Positions 1 to 8,328 are shown, numbered from the stretch's first letter. The stretch: 46,222 nt of DNA from Flavobacteriales bacterium (GCA_027039975.1 JALWFE010000041.1:1-46222); one strand, 5' to 3'. Notes: a model not told the origin generated them from the sequence alone. Translations and numbers: made by a program.

Positions 1-727
1 AAACACGTACATGACCGGAATCCGTGCCATTACCATCATTTCCGTAAGCTCCAATAGCAATTATAGAACCATCGGCACTCAAACTTATACTTTGAAAATT
101 GCCAGAATAATCATAAGCTGCTTCTCCATCAATATCTTGTCCAATTTGAACCCATGTTCCATTCTGATTTTGATAAACACGTACATGACCGGAATCCGTG
201 CCATTACCATCATTCCAAGGTGCTCCTATAGCAACTATTGAACCATCGGAACTCAAATTAACTGACCAGCCGAAATTGTCATCTTGTGCTTCTCCAACAA
301 GATCTTGACCTATTTGAACCCAACTGCCATTTAGGTTTTGATAAATCCGGACTTTTCCTGCATTAGGTCCATTTCCATCATTGTTTGGCATACCAACAGC
401 TACAATAGACCCATCAGAATTTAAACTTACGGATCTACCTGCTTGGTCACCCGCAAATTCCCCGTTAATATTTTGCCCAATTTTTGTCCAAGTCCCATTA
501 TTATTTTGATATACTCGAACTTGACCGGCATTACTACCGTTATCGTCATTGAAAGGAACTCCGATTGCCACTGTTGAAGCATCAGAACTCAAACTAACTG
601 ACCAGCCTAAATCATCATAAGCTGACAAACCATCAATATCTTGTCCTATTTGTGTCCAATTTTGAGATTGGACAGCTGATATAGATACAAGAATGCTAAA
701 TAAAAAAAATAGAATTTGTTTTCTCAT
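1..727 (-). CDS. Secreted FG-GAP-type repeat protein, 3' part outside window
   Basis: This is the first 242 residues of a gene running off the left edge, read from the ATG at 727-725. It opens with a signal peptide (MRKQILFFLFSILVSISAV, cleavage likely near Ser21) and continues as a regular repeat of 56 residues marked by W24, W80, W136 and W192. Each unit has the pattern W-x-x-IGQ-DIDG, then SVSLSSDGS, AIGAP, NDGNG and GxVRVYQN. This resembles FG-GAP or beta-propeller repeats of exported Bacteroidota proteins, which often carry a C-terminal type IX sorting domain (not visible here). A surface or secreted, possibly adhesive, role is inference. A well-formed promoter lies 30 bp upstream. Two repeats share a 40-bp identical DNA stretch (1-40 and 175-214), so copy number may change by recombination. 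Confidence 0.85.
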   Translation of the reverse strand, partial: MRKQILFFLFSILVSISAVQSQNWTQIGQDIDGLSAYDDLGWSVSLSSDASTVAIGVPFNDDNGSNAGQVRVYQNNNGTWTKIGQNINGEFAGDQAGRSVSLNSDGSIVAVGMPNNDGNGPNAGKVRIYQNLNGSWVQIGQDLVGEAQDDNFGWSVNLSSDGSIVAIGAPWNDGNGTDSGHVRVYQNQNGTWVQIGQDIDGEAAYDYSGNFQSISLSADGSIIAIGAYGNDGNGTDSGHVRV

Positions 728-756
728 GTTAATTGTTTTGGTTAATAAATGTTGGA

Positions 757-787
757 CAAATGTAACCTTAATATTTTATATAAACAA
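757..787 (-). promoter_or_regulatory. Bacteroidota-type promoter of the FG-GAP repeat gene
   Basis: On the minus strand TTG (787-785) is followed by 20 nt and TACATTTG (764-757), matching the Bacteroidota -33/-7 consensus TTG...TAnnTTTG. The expected transcript start is near 750, leaving a leader of about 23 nt before the ATG at 727. Confidence 0.7.
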
Positions 788-1002
788 TTTTTTTTTACAA
801 TTTTTTGTAAAAATTTTATTATTTTTAATGAAAACTAATAATTATTATACTTTTAAAAATAAAACTGTTATTTATAAAGATAAATTCATTTTTTTAACAT
901 TTTGTATATTCTACAAAATAAATAATAAACAAAAAGAAAAATGCATAAATTCAATTTGTTATATGACACATATAGCCATTCTAACTTACAATTTTTCATA
1001 AC
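788..1002. other. AT-rich gene-free stretch
   Basis: Together with the promoter and the terminator this makes a 333-bp gap (728-1060). It is very AT-rich. The only open frame across it has a composition and residue content typical of random AT-rich DNA. I see no RNA gene or repeat here. Confidence 0.5.
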
Positions 1003-1037
1003 AAAAAAAAAAAAAGACGCCTAAAAAAGACGTCTTT
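1003..1037 (-). terminator. Intrinsic terminator after the lysozyme-like gene
   Basis: On the minus strand AAAGACG (1037-1031) pairs with CGTCTTT (1019-1013) across an 11-nt loop and runs straight into a long T-tract (1015-1003). It lies 23 bp past the stop codon of the gene ending at 1061. Confidence 0.8.
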
Positions 1038-1060
1038 AATGCTATAATTGAATTCCTTAT

Positions 1061-1741
1061 TTATTCCAAATCGATTACCGGTTGTTTTTTAGGTTTAATA
1101 TCACTTAAATCATAACCGGAAAATTTTCGCAAATAATGTTCTATTTTCGTTCCGTAAGCGTCCTCTTTTGTTTGTTTGCCGTAGGACCACAAAAATTTTT
1201 GAACGGCGCCTGCTCCTGCCAAATGAGCGGCAGCTAAAATTCCGGATTCAGTGATTTTGATACCATTAATCCATTTACCACTGAATTTTTTGATTTCTTT
1301 GCGTAAAATCCATTTGTTTTTTTCAAGATTGGCCAAAAAGGCTTTTTCTTGCAACAAAGGATTTCTCAAAAATTCTTTGGGATTGATGTGCAATTCTCTC
1401 AAAGTTGATTTTCCAAATTGATATTTACCCATATATCCCAAAGAATTAACCCTGTCATATTTTCCTTGCGATTCCTTGAACGCAAGAGCTTCTTTAAATC
1501 CTACAAAGTCCTTTTCTACAAAAGGTACTTTGGCGATTTCTTTAAGGTTGTTTTGAGCCAATCCGGCTTGGTCAGGCACATATTGAAAATGATGTGTAAC
1601 CGGTTTAATTGATACCGGTTCAATAGTATGTCTTTCAAACATATCGTTGGCAAAACTCACCAAACCATATACCAAACCGGCAAAAAACAACCATTTAATA
1701 TTTCTAAATATAATTTGTTTCATAGGCCAAATTTGTTGCAT
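1061..1741 (-). CDS. Membrane-anchored lysozyme-like (transglycosylase-like) protein
   Basis: A 226-residue protein. One N-terminal hydrophobic segment (about 16-31) should anchor it in the inner membrane with the rest in the periplasm. The segment FKEALAFKESQGKY (residues 82-95) followed by LGYMGKYQFGKSTL resembles the catalytic Glu region of lytic transglycosylase or lysozyme-like folds, with Glu90 as the candidate catalytic acid. Related flavobacterial proteins are often labelled peptidoglycan-binding or LysM proteins, although no LysM repeat is visible. An alternative start is Met7 (1723), which gives a more usual N-terminus. It lies between its own terminator and mltG, another peptidoglycan-cleaving gene on the same strand, so a cell-wall role is plausible. 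Activity is unproven. Confidence 0.7.
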   Translation of the reverse strand: MQQIWPMKQIIFRNIKWLFFAGLVYGLVSFANDMFERHTIEPVSIKPVTHHFQYVPDQAGLAQNNLKEIAKVPFVEKDFVGFKEALAFKESQGKYDRVNSLGYMGKYQFGKSTLRELHINPKEFLRNPLLQEKAFLANLEKNKWILRKEIKKFSGKWINGIKITESGILAAAHLAGAGAVQKFLWSYGKQTKEDAYGTKIEHYLRKFSGYDLSDIKPKKQPVIDLE

Positions 1742-1788
1742 TTATGTATTAGTGTTAAACCGATACAAAAAATGCAAAAATTCGCCTG

Positions 1789-1796
1789 CAAATATA
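1789..1796 (-). promoter_or_regulatory. Possible -7 element for the lysozyme-like gene
   Basis: TATATTTG on the minus strand matches TAnnTTTG about 48 bp before the start codon. No clear TTG is found at the expected -33 position. Confidence 0.4.
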
Positions 1797-1864
1797 ATAC
1801 CAATTTTTTAAATTCCTAATTTTTGAGGAAAATTTTGAAAATTTGTCAGAAAACTGCTTAAATT

Positions 1865-2893
1865 TCAGTGATAGATACCCTTTTTATTTAAACTTTGGTG
1901 GTATTGTCCGGCGCGTTGATTGTGTTCACGTAAGTTTTTACTGAAAAGATGATAACCCGGCTTGTTAAAATCCGCAACAAAGTAGTAATATTGATGTTTT
2001 TCGGGATTTAAAACTGCTTCAATCGATTGAATATCCGGCATACATATCGGACCGGGGGGCAAACCGGCGTATTTGTAAGTATTGTATGGCGAATCAACTG
2101 CTTTATGCTTGTTCAATACACGTTTGATAACCAAATCATTACCGTATTTTTGACGATAAGCATATACTACGGTCGGGTCGGCTTGCAATAACATACCTTT
2201 TTTTAACCGGTTTAAATAAACACCTGCAATACGCGGCAATTCGGATTGTTTGGTCGTTTCTTTTTGGATGATAGAAGCCAAAATACCTACTTGAATTGGT
2301 GTCAAACCGATTTCTTCGGCCTTACGCCAGCGTGTTTCATTCCAAAATTTTTGGTATGACCGCCACATTTTTTCTCTAAACTGTTCCGGCGACGTATCGT
2401 AATATAAACGGTATGTATCCGGAATATACATTAATAAAATATTGTCAGACGTAAAACCTTTTTCTTTGAAAAACTGCCTGTCATTCATCGCCTTTGACAA
2501 TGATACAGAATCAGGTTCGATATAGTGACTGATAGCACCTGCTAATTCGGGAATGGAATTTTTATTGTTAAAAGTCACTTTGACCTCAATCTTTTGCCCG
2601 ATTCTCAACAGGTTTATCAAATTATTATTATTCATCAAATTTTTTATCTCATACCTGCCCCCATGCGGTTTTTTAAACCGTTTTATTTTGGCTGCCAATT
2701 TAAAAGTCGCCGGGCTTTTGATATAAGGTTTTAATATGTTTGTCAAGCTGTCCACATCGATATTCTTTGGAACATCAATATAGACTTTGTCCTTTTCCAA
2801 CTTAACATTCGGAATAAACAAAATACTGTTCAAAGCAAAAAATACCACCAAAATAACAGCCAAACCGGCTATAATGAATTTATATTTTTTCAT
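1865..2893 (-). CDS. mltG: Endolytic murein transglycosylase MltG
   Basis: A 342-residue YceG/MltG protein, which cleaves nascent glycan strands in the periplasm and is thought to set their length. It has one N-terminal membrane helix (about residues 5-27), a variable LysM-like region, then the conserved catalytic domain. ILASIIQKET places the catalytic glutamate at Glu212. It is followed by PRIAGVYLNRL, LQADPTVVYA, SPYNTY, GLPPGPI and a C-terminal HLFS motif, all typical of the family. Length is normal. It is transcribed in the same direction as the lysozyme-like gene downstream, but a 120-bp gap with a possible -7 element suggests separate transcription. Confidence 0.96.
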   Translation of the reverse strand: MKKYKFIIAGLAVILVVFFALNSILFIPNVKLEKDKVYIDVPKNIDVDSLTNILKPYIKSPATFKLAAKIKRFKKPHGGRYEIKNLMNNNNLINLLRIGQKIEVKVTFNNKNSIPELAGAISHYIEPDSVSLSKAMNDRQFFKEKGFTSDNILLMYIPDTYRLYYDTSPEQFREKMWRSYQKFWNETRWRKAEEIGLTPIQVGILASIIQKETTKQSELPRIAGVYLNRLKKGMLLQADPTVVYAYRQKYGNDLVIKRVLNKHKAVDSPYNTYKYAGLPPGPICMPDIQSIEAVLNPEKHQYYYFVADFNKPGYHLFSKNLREHNQRAGQYHQSLNKKGIYH

Positions 2894-2983
2894 TAAAATC
2901 GTTTAAAATTTTTTCGGACAGGTAAAGATAATTAAAAATCAATAAATCTTTTGCCGGTAAGACTTAACCTAACAAATTTTTTA

Positions 2984-4456
2984 TTACTTATAATTCAAAA
3001 TTTCCAGTGTCTTTTTTATCCATTCATAGGGTTTTATTGTTCTGTCAAAATAAAAATCGGGCTGAATACCAATATCATCGATAGCCATACCGGGAATACG
3101 GAAACTTTTGGTAAGACCATACCATAACTGATATTCGCCGCAGGGTGAAACCGTCATATTCAAATTGGATATATCCAAAGCGCCCGTAGTCGTTGTACCG
3201 AATAATTTAACTTTTTTACTTTGTTTGGCCGCCAATAAAAATTGTTCGGTCGTACTCCCGCAATTTTTATTGATTAAAATACCGATATTTTGCGGATATG
3301 GAAAAATCGTATCTTTTGTAATCACACTTACAATTTCATCATCAAGATTGACAAATTCGCCTAAATGCTTGCTCAATTTTTCATAAGATTCTTTGGCCCA
3401 TTTTTTATCTTCTTCACTAAAATCCGGGTTGTTGATAAAATTTAACATTCTTTGATTATTCAATTCGGTTGATAAATATTCAAGTCCTACTACACGTATA
3501 GGATTGGTATAAAGAAATGGAATGAGTTTTTCATAACTTTGGTCCGAACCGCCACCGTTATTTCGCAAATCGATTATCAAATTTGGCGTTTTGGTAATCA
3601 AATCTTTGTTTGCATCCAACAAACTATCTATCGCTTTTTTTTGATCAAACATAAAAGAAGGAATTCTCAACAACACGGTATTCCCCGATATTTTTTCTAT
3701 AAAAGGAGTTTTTGCCGACATCGATTTATAAAACAAATCCAATTGTTTATCCGGTTCCAATTCAGGTTCCAATCTTTTTAAAATGATAAAACCGGCCAAA
3801 AGATAATTATTTCCTAAAAGTTCCACATTTTTTATATCGACAGGCGTATGGTTCCCCATATAATATGTCATATCGTAATGGCCGTCTTCGGTTTTATAAA
3901 TTTTCAATTTTATTTGCCGGGGAGACCAAGCCGGATTACCCGATTTGATGATAAATCCGACATAGCTTCCACCCGGATTATCTTTATCTTTTATGATACC
4001 AACGGTGTAAGGGGCTGAATACCAAATACCTTCAAAACCGTTTTTGACCTTCAAATGTGAAACATAGTTTTTAAATTGTTTTAAATCAATATCATAAACA
4101 GGCGCATATTCAAATAATTTCGGTTTTTTCGCTTTTGATTGTAACCCTATATCTTTTAAGCCGTTTCCTTGATTGAAAACGACTTGCAAATGTCCTTTTC
4201 TAAAAAATTCCGTCCAATCATTAAGAAGTTTCAAACAGTCTGTTTTATCTTTTATATTTTTTGCTTTTTCCAAAAAAACTTTATTGTGCGACACATAAGC
4301 ATTCCGGTCTTTTTTATCTATAACATATTGAAAACCGGCATCATTTTTTTCAAAAGTTTCAATCAACCATTTGAGATTGGACAAACAATTGCATTTTTGA
4401 CCTGTTGCGGTTAAAATTGTCACCGTCATAACGAAAAGTATAATTATTTTTTTCAT
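2984..4456 (-). CDS. S41-type (tail-specific protease-like) exported peptidase
   Basis: About 490 residues from the chosen start. I chose the ATG at 4456 because it begins a classical signal peptide (MKKIIILFVMTVTILTATGQ). The frame stays open upstream to a TTG at 4534, but that would put a charged 26-residue extension before the signal. The C-terminal third has the S41 fold signatures: LIIDLRNNGGGS, then NIGILINKNCGSTTEQF, where the Ser (about 401) and Glu (about 404) match the catalytic Ser and Glu. The GTTTTGALD segment stands where tail-specific proteases usually have a Lys-containing GxxTxGKG, so the general base may differ. No PDZ domain is evident. It is probably periplasmic or surface-exposed; the substrate is unknown. 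Confidence 0.8.
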   Translation of the reverse strand: MKKIIILFVMTVTILTATGQKCNCLSNLKWLIETFEKNDAGFQYVIDKKDRNAYVSHNKVFLEKAKNIKDKTDCLKLLNDWTEFFRKGHLQVVFNQGNGLKDIGLQSKAKKPKLFEYAPVYDIDLKQFKNYVSHLKVKNGFEGIWYSAPYTVGIIKDKDNPGGSYVGFIIKSGNPAWSPRQIKLKIYKTEDGHYDMTYYMGNHTPVDIKNVELLGNNYLLAGFIILKRLEPELEPDKQLDLFYKSMSAKTPFIEKISGNTVLLRIPSFMFDQKKAIDSLLDANKDLITKTPNLIIDLRNNGGGSDQSYEKLIPFLYTNPIRVVGLEYLSTELNNQRMLNFINNPDFSEEDKKWAKESYEKLSKHLGEFVNLDDEIVSVITKDTIFPYPQNIGILINKNCGSTTEQFLLAAKQSKKVKLFGTTTTGALDISNLNMTVSPCGEYQLWYGLTKSFRIPGMAIDDIGIQPDFYFDRTIKPYEWIKKTLEILNYK

Positions 4457-4611
4457 CACCTTGCGTGTTTTTTGGTTAAAAAATTCTTGTTCGTTCATCA
4501 CAGTCTTAATTCTGTAAATATGACGAAATGACAAGTAAAAGGTTACAAAAAAATTGAAAATTTTTAAATGGATTGCTTAGGTAGGTCACGAACTAAACCG
4601 GATTTTATTGT

Positions 4612-5124
4612 TTACATTTTTCGAATCAATTGAAAAATTAATCCGTCTTTATAATCCGTTCCGTTAAAATACCAATCTTTTAATGTCCCTGCTTTTTCAA
4701 ATCCAAAAGATTCAAATAACCGGATACTGGCAGTATTATCAGGCATAATTTCGGCATATAATTGATGTAAATACAAAATTTCAAAAGCATAGCGAATCAA
4801 TTGCCTTAAAGCTTCCTTGCCGTAAGAACGGTTTCTATATTGCCGGTGAATAATAATTCCAACGCCGGCTCTCCTGTTTTTCGGGTCAAAATCATACAAA
4901 TCGATAAATCCTATAAGTTTTTGATTTTCAATTAATTCAATAGCAAATCTAAATTGCTTTGCCTCATAAATATCCCTGTCGGCGTTTCTAATATATTGCA
5001 ACAAAACACGGGATGAAAAGGGTTGTTGAGTCTGTCCCAAATACCACAAATCCCAATCATTTTCTATTTCATCCAAAAAACCGATATCTTTCTGCTCCAA
5101 AGCTCTTAATTTTATTTCTGACAT
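4612..5124 (-). CDS. GNAT family N-acetyltransferase (RimJ/RimL-like)
   Basis: A 170-residue single-domain acetyltransferase of the Acetyltransf_3 type. The start MSEIKLRALEQKDIGFLDEIEND is typical of this group. RRAGVGIIIHRQYRNRSYGKEAL (about 89-111) holds the beta4 strand and the acetyl-CoA pyrophosphate-binding turn. AEIMPDNTASIRLFESFGFEKAG (about 129-151) holds the conserved Asn-x-x-S and the final alpha/beta. Substrate cannot be told: ribosomal protein N-termini, polyamines or small amines are all possible for the family. A TAACTTTG element 29 bp upstream could serve as its promoter. It stands alone between the peptidase and a repeat-rich gap. Confidence 0.88.
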   Translation of the reverse strand: MSEIKLRALEQKDIGFLDEIENDWDLWYLGQTQQPFSSRVLLQYIRNADRDIYEAKQFRFAIELIENQKLIGFIDLYDFDPKNRRAGVGIIIHRQYRNRSYGKEALRQLIRYAFEILYLHQLYAEIMPDNTASIRLFESFGFEKAGTLKDWYFNGTDYKDGLIFQLIRKM

Positions 5125-5152
5125 TATTAATGTATATTTACTTGTTTCCTTG

Positions 5153-5160
5153 CAAAGTTA
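5153..5160 (-). promoter_or_regulatory. Possible -7 element for the GNAT gene
   Basis: TAACTTTG on the minus strand matches TAnnTTTG. The start codon is at 5124. No TTG is found at the expected distance, and an octamer repeat begins just upstream. Confidence 0.45.
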
Positions 5161-5174
5161 GGGATTATTTTAAT

Positions 5175-5230
5175 GAGGAATTGAGGAAATGAGGAAATGA
5201 GGAAATGAGGAAGTGAGGAAGTGAGGAGTT
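5175..5230. repeat. Octamer tandem repeat GAGGAAAT, 7 units
   Basis: Seven consecutive 8-bp units run from 5175 to 5230: GAGGAATT, three GAGGAAAT, two GAGGAAGT and GAGGAGTT. A short copy of the same family lies at 40440-40466, after the PAP2 gene. Confidence 0.85.
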
Positions 5231-5310
5231 GAAAGGTAGGTAACTGAGTGACTCCGTCGCGGGTCTCTCGACCTCGAAGGAAATTTACGACGGAATGTTA
5301 TTAAATTTCA

Positions 5311-5342
5311 GACCTATCAGGTCTTAAAGACCTAACAGGTCT
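5311..5342. repeat. Palindromic GACCT-AGGTC repeat pair
   Basis: Two adjacent small palindromes, GACCT-ATC-AGGTC and GACCT-AAC-AGGTC, are separated by a few bases. A related GACCT-GAC-AGGT element occurs after yidC (from about 42630). It looks like a short dispersed intergenic repeat. Function is unknown. Confidence 0.6.
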
Positions 5343-5454
5343 CAGTAAATGCTACCGACGGCACATTTTCCGGATATAAACGATAAAGAAAATCCATTGA
5401 GCCCAGTAGGAGCGCCCTGTTAGTAGCATAAAATATCATACCGGAACAATAAAA

Positions 5455-5520
5455 ACCCCGAAGGGGTGAAATGATTGTAGCATAAATGATAAGATGTATC
5501 GACAAAAACCCCGTAGGGGT
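5455..5520. repeat. Tandem pair of CCCCGNAGGGG palindromes
   Basis: ACCCCGAAGGGGT (5455-5467) and ACCCCGTAGGGGT (5508-5520) sit in two similar units of about 53 bp that share TAGCATAAA-type flanks. A weaker relative, ACTCC-TTC-GGAGT, is found before guaB (33427-33439). From general familiarity, such palindromes are common in Bacteroidota intergenic DNA; I know of no defined role. Confidence 0.6.
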
Positions 5521-5532
5521 GACATTATTATA

Positions 5533-5582
5533 GTTGAAAGTTGAAAGTTGAAAGTTAAAAAGTTGAAAGTTAAAAAGTTGAA
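5533..5582. repeat. Heptamer tandem repeat GTTGAAA
   Basis: Three perfect GTTGAAA units are followed by GTTAAAAA/GTTGAAA alternations. The same heptamer recurs at 10172-10193, at 20604 onward and near 24940-24985. Confidence 0.8.
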
Positions 5583-5595
5583 TTTTGTAGTTCGT

Positions 5596-5617
5596 AGAGA
5601 CGCTGCACGCAACGTCT
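5596..5617. repeat. Degenerate AGAGACGC...CGTCT palindrome
   Basis: AGACG (5598-5602) and CGTCT (5613-5617) are inverted around a GC-rich centre. A better-preserved relative, GAGACGCA...TGCGTCTC, sits at 33447-33469 before guaB. The remaining bases up to 5733 show nothing I can name. Confidence 0.5.
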
Positions 5618-5733
5618 TAATTGAAAAAGGATAATTATTGACGAAAAAAGGAGTGAGAAATGAAAAATGAGGAGTGGTATTACGGATTACGTTAAATTTC
5701 CGTTAAAAATATAAATATTTTACCGGTTTGGAA

Positions 5734-5741
5734 TAATTTTG
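5734..5741 (+). promoter_or_regulatory. Possible -7 element for the HtrA gene
   Basis: TAATTTTG matches TAnnTTTG and ends 24 bp before the start codon at 5766. The -33 position lacks a clear TTG. Confidence 0.5.
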
Positions 5742-5765
5742 GTATAATATTTTTTAAATAATAAA

Positions 5766-7190
5766 ATGAGGAAGATGAAAAAATATGTCAGTTTTGTCAT
5801 TATAGCGGTTTTGAGTTCGTTATTGACATTGACCGGTTATACCTATTTATATAAAACACAAAAACAAACTTCAAACAAGGATTTGACGATACATAGAGAA
5901 CAAAAAGATACGACCGGACAATTTATGCACGAAGCAACTTATACACCGGCACACGATAATCCGTACAATATTCCCGATTTCAGGGATATTGTTAAAAAAA
6001 CCAAAGATGCTGTTGTGCACGTCAGAAATACCCGGTATATACAACAATACCAACCTTTTTTCTTCGGTTACCGTGAAGGACCGGTTTATAAACAGGAAGG
6101 CACCGGCTCTGGTGTGATTATTTCACCCGACGGTTATATCGTTACCAACAATCACGTTATCAAAGATGCCAGTGAAATAGAAGTAACACTCGAAAATAAA
6201 CAAACTTACAAAGCCGAACTGGTCGGAACCGACCCTAATACGGATGTCGCCATCCTCAAAATAAATGCTGACAATTTGCCATATCTGACATTCGGCGATT
6301 CGGATAATCTCGAATTGGGTGAATGGGTTTTGGCCATTGGTAATCCTTATAATCTCGGCACTACTGTTACTTCCGGTATTGTCAGTGCCAAAGGACGTGA
6401 TTTGAAAGGCAATAAACGTATAGATAACTTCATCCAAACCGATGCCGTCGTCAATCCGGGCAACAGTGGCGGTGCCTTAATCAATACCAAAGGACAACTT
6501 ATCGGTATCAATACGATGATTTTCTCTATGAATGGCTCTTATATCGGTTATTCGTTTGCCATACCTTCCAATATCGTCAGAAAAATAGCCGATGACATTT
6601 TGGAATACGGTAGCATTCAAAAAGGTGTTTTAGGTGTTAAAGCGGCGGAACTTAACGGTGAAATCGCTAAGAAATTAGGCATCAATCAAACCGAAGGTGT
6701 CTATATATATGAAATAGAACCTGACAGCGGTGCCGATAAAGCCGGTTTGGAAAGTGGGGATATCATTATCAAAATAAACAACATAAAAATTGCCACTATG
6801 GCTGATTTATTAGGCTATCTGAAAACCAAACGACCCGGTGACGAAATTGAAGTAACGATTATTAGAAACGGTGATACTAAACACTTTACTGTCGCCTTAT
6901 CTAAAAATAATGCCGCTTATTTGAAATCACTGGGTCTTTCGGTAAAAAACGTTAATAAAAATATTCTGGATCGTTATGGTGTTTCCCACGGTGTTTACAT
7001 TGATAGAGTAAATAACCGGTTACTGTATCAAAACGGCATTAGACCCGGGTATATTATCACAAAAATTAACGGTCAAAAGATTTACTCCGTTGATGATATT
7101 ACCAATATTTTATCCGACTTGTTTGACAAACAATTTACCATAGAAATTGTTGCACCCGACGGGCGAATTGAAAAATATATCTTCCAATGA
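5766..7190 (+). CDS. Trypsin-like periplasmic serine protease, HtrA/Deg family
   Basis: A 474-residue S1C protease that degrades or refolds damaged envelope proteins. It has an N-terminal signal or anchor (about residues 5-27), then a protease domain with the full catalytic triad: His130 in NNHV, Asp160 in TDVAIL and Ser234 in GNSGG. The PDZ1 region follows (about 290-375, VLGVKAAELNGE to VTIIRNGD), with a more divergent PDZ2 at about 385-474. Length and order fit DegP/DegQ homologues in Bacteroidota. Met4 (5775) is an alternative start. It is monocistronic: a -7-like element precedes it and a strong hairpin follows. I cannot assign DegP rather than DegQ from the sequence alone. Confidence 0.95.
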   Translation: MRKMKKYVSFVIIAVLSSLLTLTGYTYLYKTQKQTSNKDLTIHREQKDTTGQFMHEATYTPAHDNPYNIPDFRDIVKKTKDAVVHVRNTRYIQQYQPFFFGYREGPVYKQEGTGSGVIISPDGYIVTNNHVIKDASEIEVTLENKQTYKAELVGTDPNTDVAILKINADNLPYLTFGDSDNLELGEWVLAIGNPYNLGTTVTSGIVSAKGRDLKGNKRIDNFIQTDAVVNPGNSGGALINTKGQLIGINTMIFSMNGSYIGYSFAIPSNIVRKIADDILEYGSIQKGVLGVKAAELNGEIAKKLGINQTEGVYIYEIEPDSGADKAGLESGDIIIKINNIKIATMADLLGYLKTKRPGDEIEVTIIRNGDTKHFTVALSKNNAAYLKSLGLSVKNVNKNILDRYGVSHGVYIDRVNNRLLYQNGIRPGYIITKINGQKIYSVDDITNILSDLFDKQFTIEIVAPDGRIEKYIFQ

Positions 7191-7242
7191 TTTTATGACG
7201 CACTTTTAGTCCTACTTTTTAAAATTTCTCAATAACAAATTA

Positions 7243-7272
7243 GAGGCTGCATCGAGGACAGCCTCTTTTTTT
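7243..7272 (+). terminator. Intrinsic terminator after HtrA gene
   Basis: GAGGCTG (7243-7249) and CAGCCTC (7259-7265) form a perfect 7-bp stem with a 9-nt loop followed by seven T. It also lies just past the 3' end of the convergent epimerase gene, but no good T-tract follows in that direction. Confidence 0.85.
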
Positions 7273-8236
7273 ATCTCAAATTTTTCCAATACCATTTAAC
7301 GGCTTCTTTTAAACCGGCTTTGATATCATACTGCGGTTCATATCCCAGCAATTTTTTTGCTTTATCAACCGATGCCAACGAATGCGGTATATCTCCCGCC
7401 CTAACCGGTCCGTGTTTGACAGGAATGTCTTTAATTTCAGGGTCAAATTCACTTAAATAATCTTTAAGTAATTGTGATAATTCATTGAGATTAGTGCGGT
7501 CACCGTAAGCCGTATTGTAAACTTGATTGAGTGCCGCTTTATTTTGCGTCGTTAAAGCCAGTTTATTCATCAATATTACATTATCAATATATGTAAAATC
7601 ACGGGAATAAGTTCCGTCACCATTGATTACCGGGCTTTCGTGACGCATCAGTTGAATAACAAATTTCGGAATTACCGCTGCATAAGCACCGTTAGGGTCC
7701 TGACGTCTTCCAAATACATTGAAATATCGCAAACCAATCGTATCCAAACCGTATGTTTTGTGAAATACATCGGCATACAATTCATTGACATATTTGGTTA
7801 TGGCATAAGGAGACAGAGGTTTGCCAATGATATCTTCCACTTTGGGTAAATTTTCGGAGTCACCGTAAGTTGAAGAACTGGCCGCATAAATAAAACGCTT
7901 GATCCCGGCATCCCTTGAAGCCACCAACATATTGAGAAATCCGTCAATATTGACTTGATTGGTGGTAATAGGGTCATTGATACTACGCGGCACGGAACCG
8001 AGAGCGGCTTCGTGCAATACATATTCCATCCCTTTAACGGCTTTTTGACAAACAGATAAATCACGAATATCCCCAACCTGTAATTCAAAACGGGGATTGG
8101 ACATTAAATCTTGTATATTTCGAAAATGTCCCGTTGCAAAATTATCCAGGCAACGGACTTCGTGTCCGTCAGCCAACAGGCTTTCACATAAATTGGAACC
8201 TATGAATCCTGCACCTCCGGTTACTAATATTTTCAT
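7271..8236 (-). CDS. UDP-N-acetylglucosamine 4-epimerase, WbpP/TviC-like
   Basis: A 321-residue extended SDR enzyme, predicted to interconvert UDP-GlcNAc and UDP-GalNAc (or their uronic acids) for surface polysaccharide. The Rossmann motif GGAGFIG is at residues 7-13, the active-site serine lies in AASSSTYGD (about 119-126), and Tyr144 and Lys148 form YAITK. The stretches GSVPRSINDPITTN, LPKVEDIIGKPLSPYA, LRYFNVFGRRQDPNGAYAAVIPK and INGDGTYSRDF closely resemble WbpP and TviC, more than GalE. It lacks the short N-terminal extension of WbpP but is otherwise complete. No glycosyltransferase or UDP-sugar dehydrogenase lies in the window, so its pathway is not visible. Its 5' side is an octamer repeat array directly abutting the start codon. 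Confidence 0.9.
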   Translation of the reverse strand: MKILVTGGAGFIGSNLCESLLADGHEVRCLDNFATGHFRNIQDLMSNPRFELQVGDIRDLSVCQKAVKGMEYVLHEAALGSVPRSINDPITTNQVNIDGFLNMLVASRDAGIKRFIYAASSSTYGDSENLPKVEDIIGKPLSPYAITKYVNELYADVFHKTYGLDTIGLRYFNVFGRRQDPNGAYAAVIPKFVIQLMRHESPVINGDGTYSRDFTYIDNVILMNKLALTTQNKAALNQVYNTAYGDRTNLNELSQLLKDYLSEFDPEIKDIPVKHGPVRAGDIPHSLASVDKAKKLLGYEPQYDIKAGLKEAVKWYWKNLR

Positions 8237-8240
8237 TTTG

Positions 8241-8328
8241 TTAATTGATTATCTGGTTATTTGGTTATTTGGTTAATTGGTTATTTGGTTAATCGTTTAT
8301 TTGATGATTTGGTTATTTGGTTATTTGA
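8241..8328 (-). repeat. AAATAACC octamer array, copy A, before the epimerase start
   Basis: Read on the minus strand, about eleven 8-bp units (AAATAACC with variants AATTAACC, GATTAACC, AGATAATC and some decayed ones) end a few bases before the ATG of the epimerase. Copies in the same orientation relative to a start codon lie at 21060-21163 and 29094-29203, and a two-unit version at 38369-38384. Confidence 0.85.

Noticed and set aside
693-1001. Open frame of 102 codons on the plus strand
   Set aside because: It overlaps the start and promoter of the FG-GAP gene on the other strand and is AT-rich low-complexity sequence.
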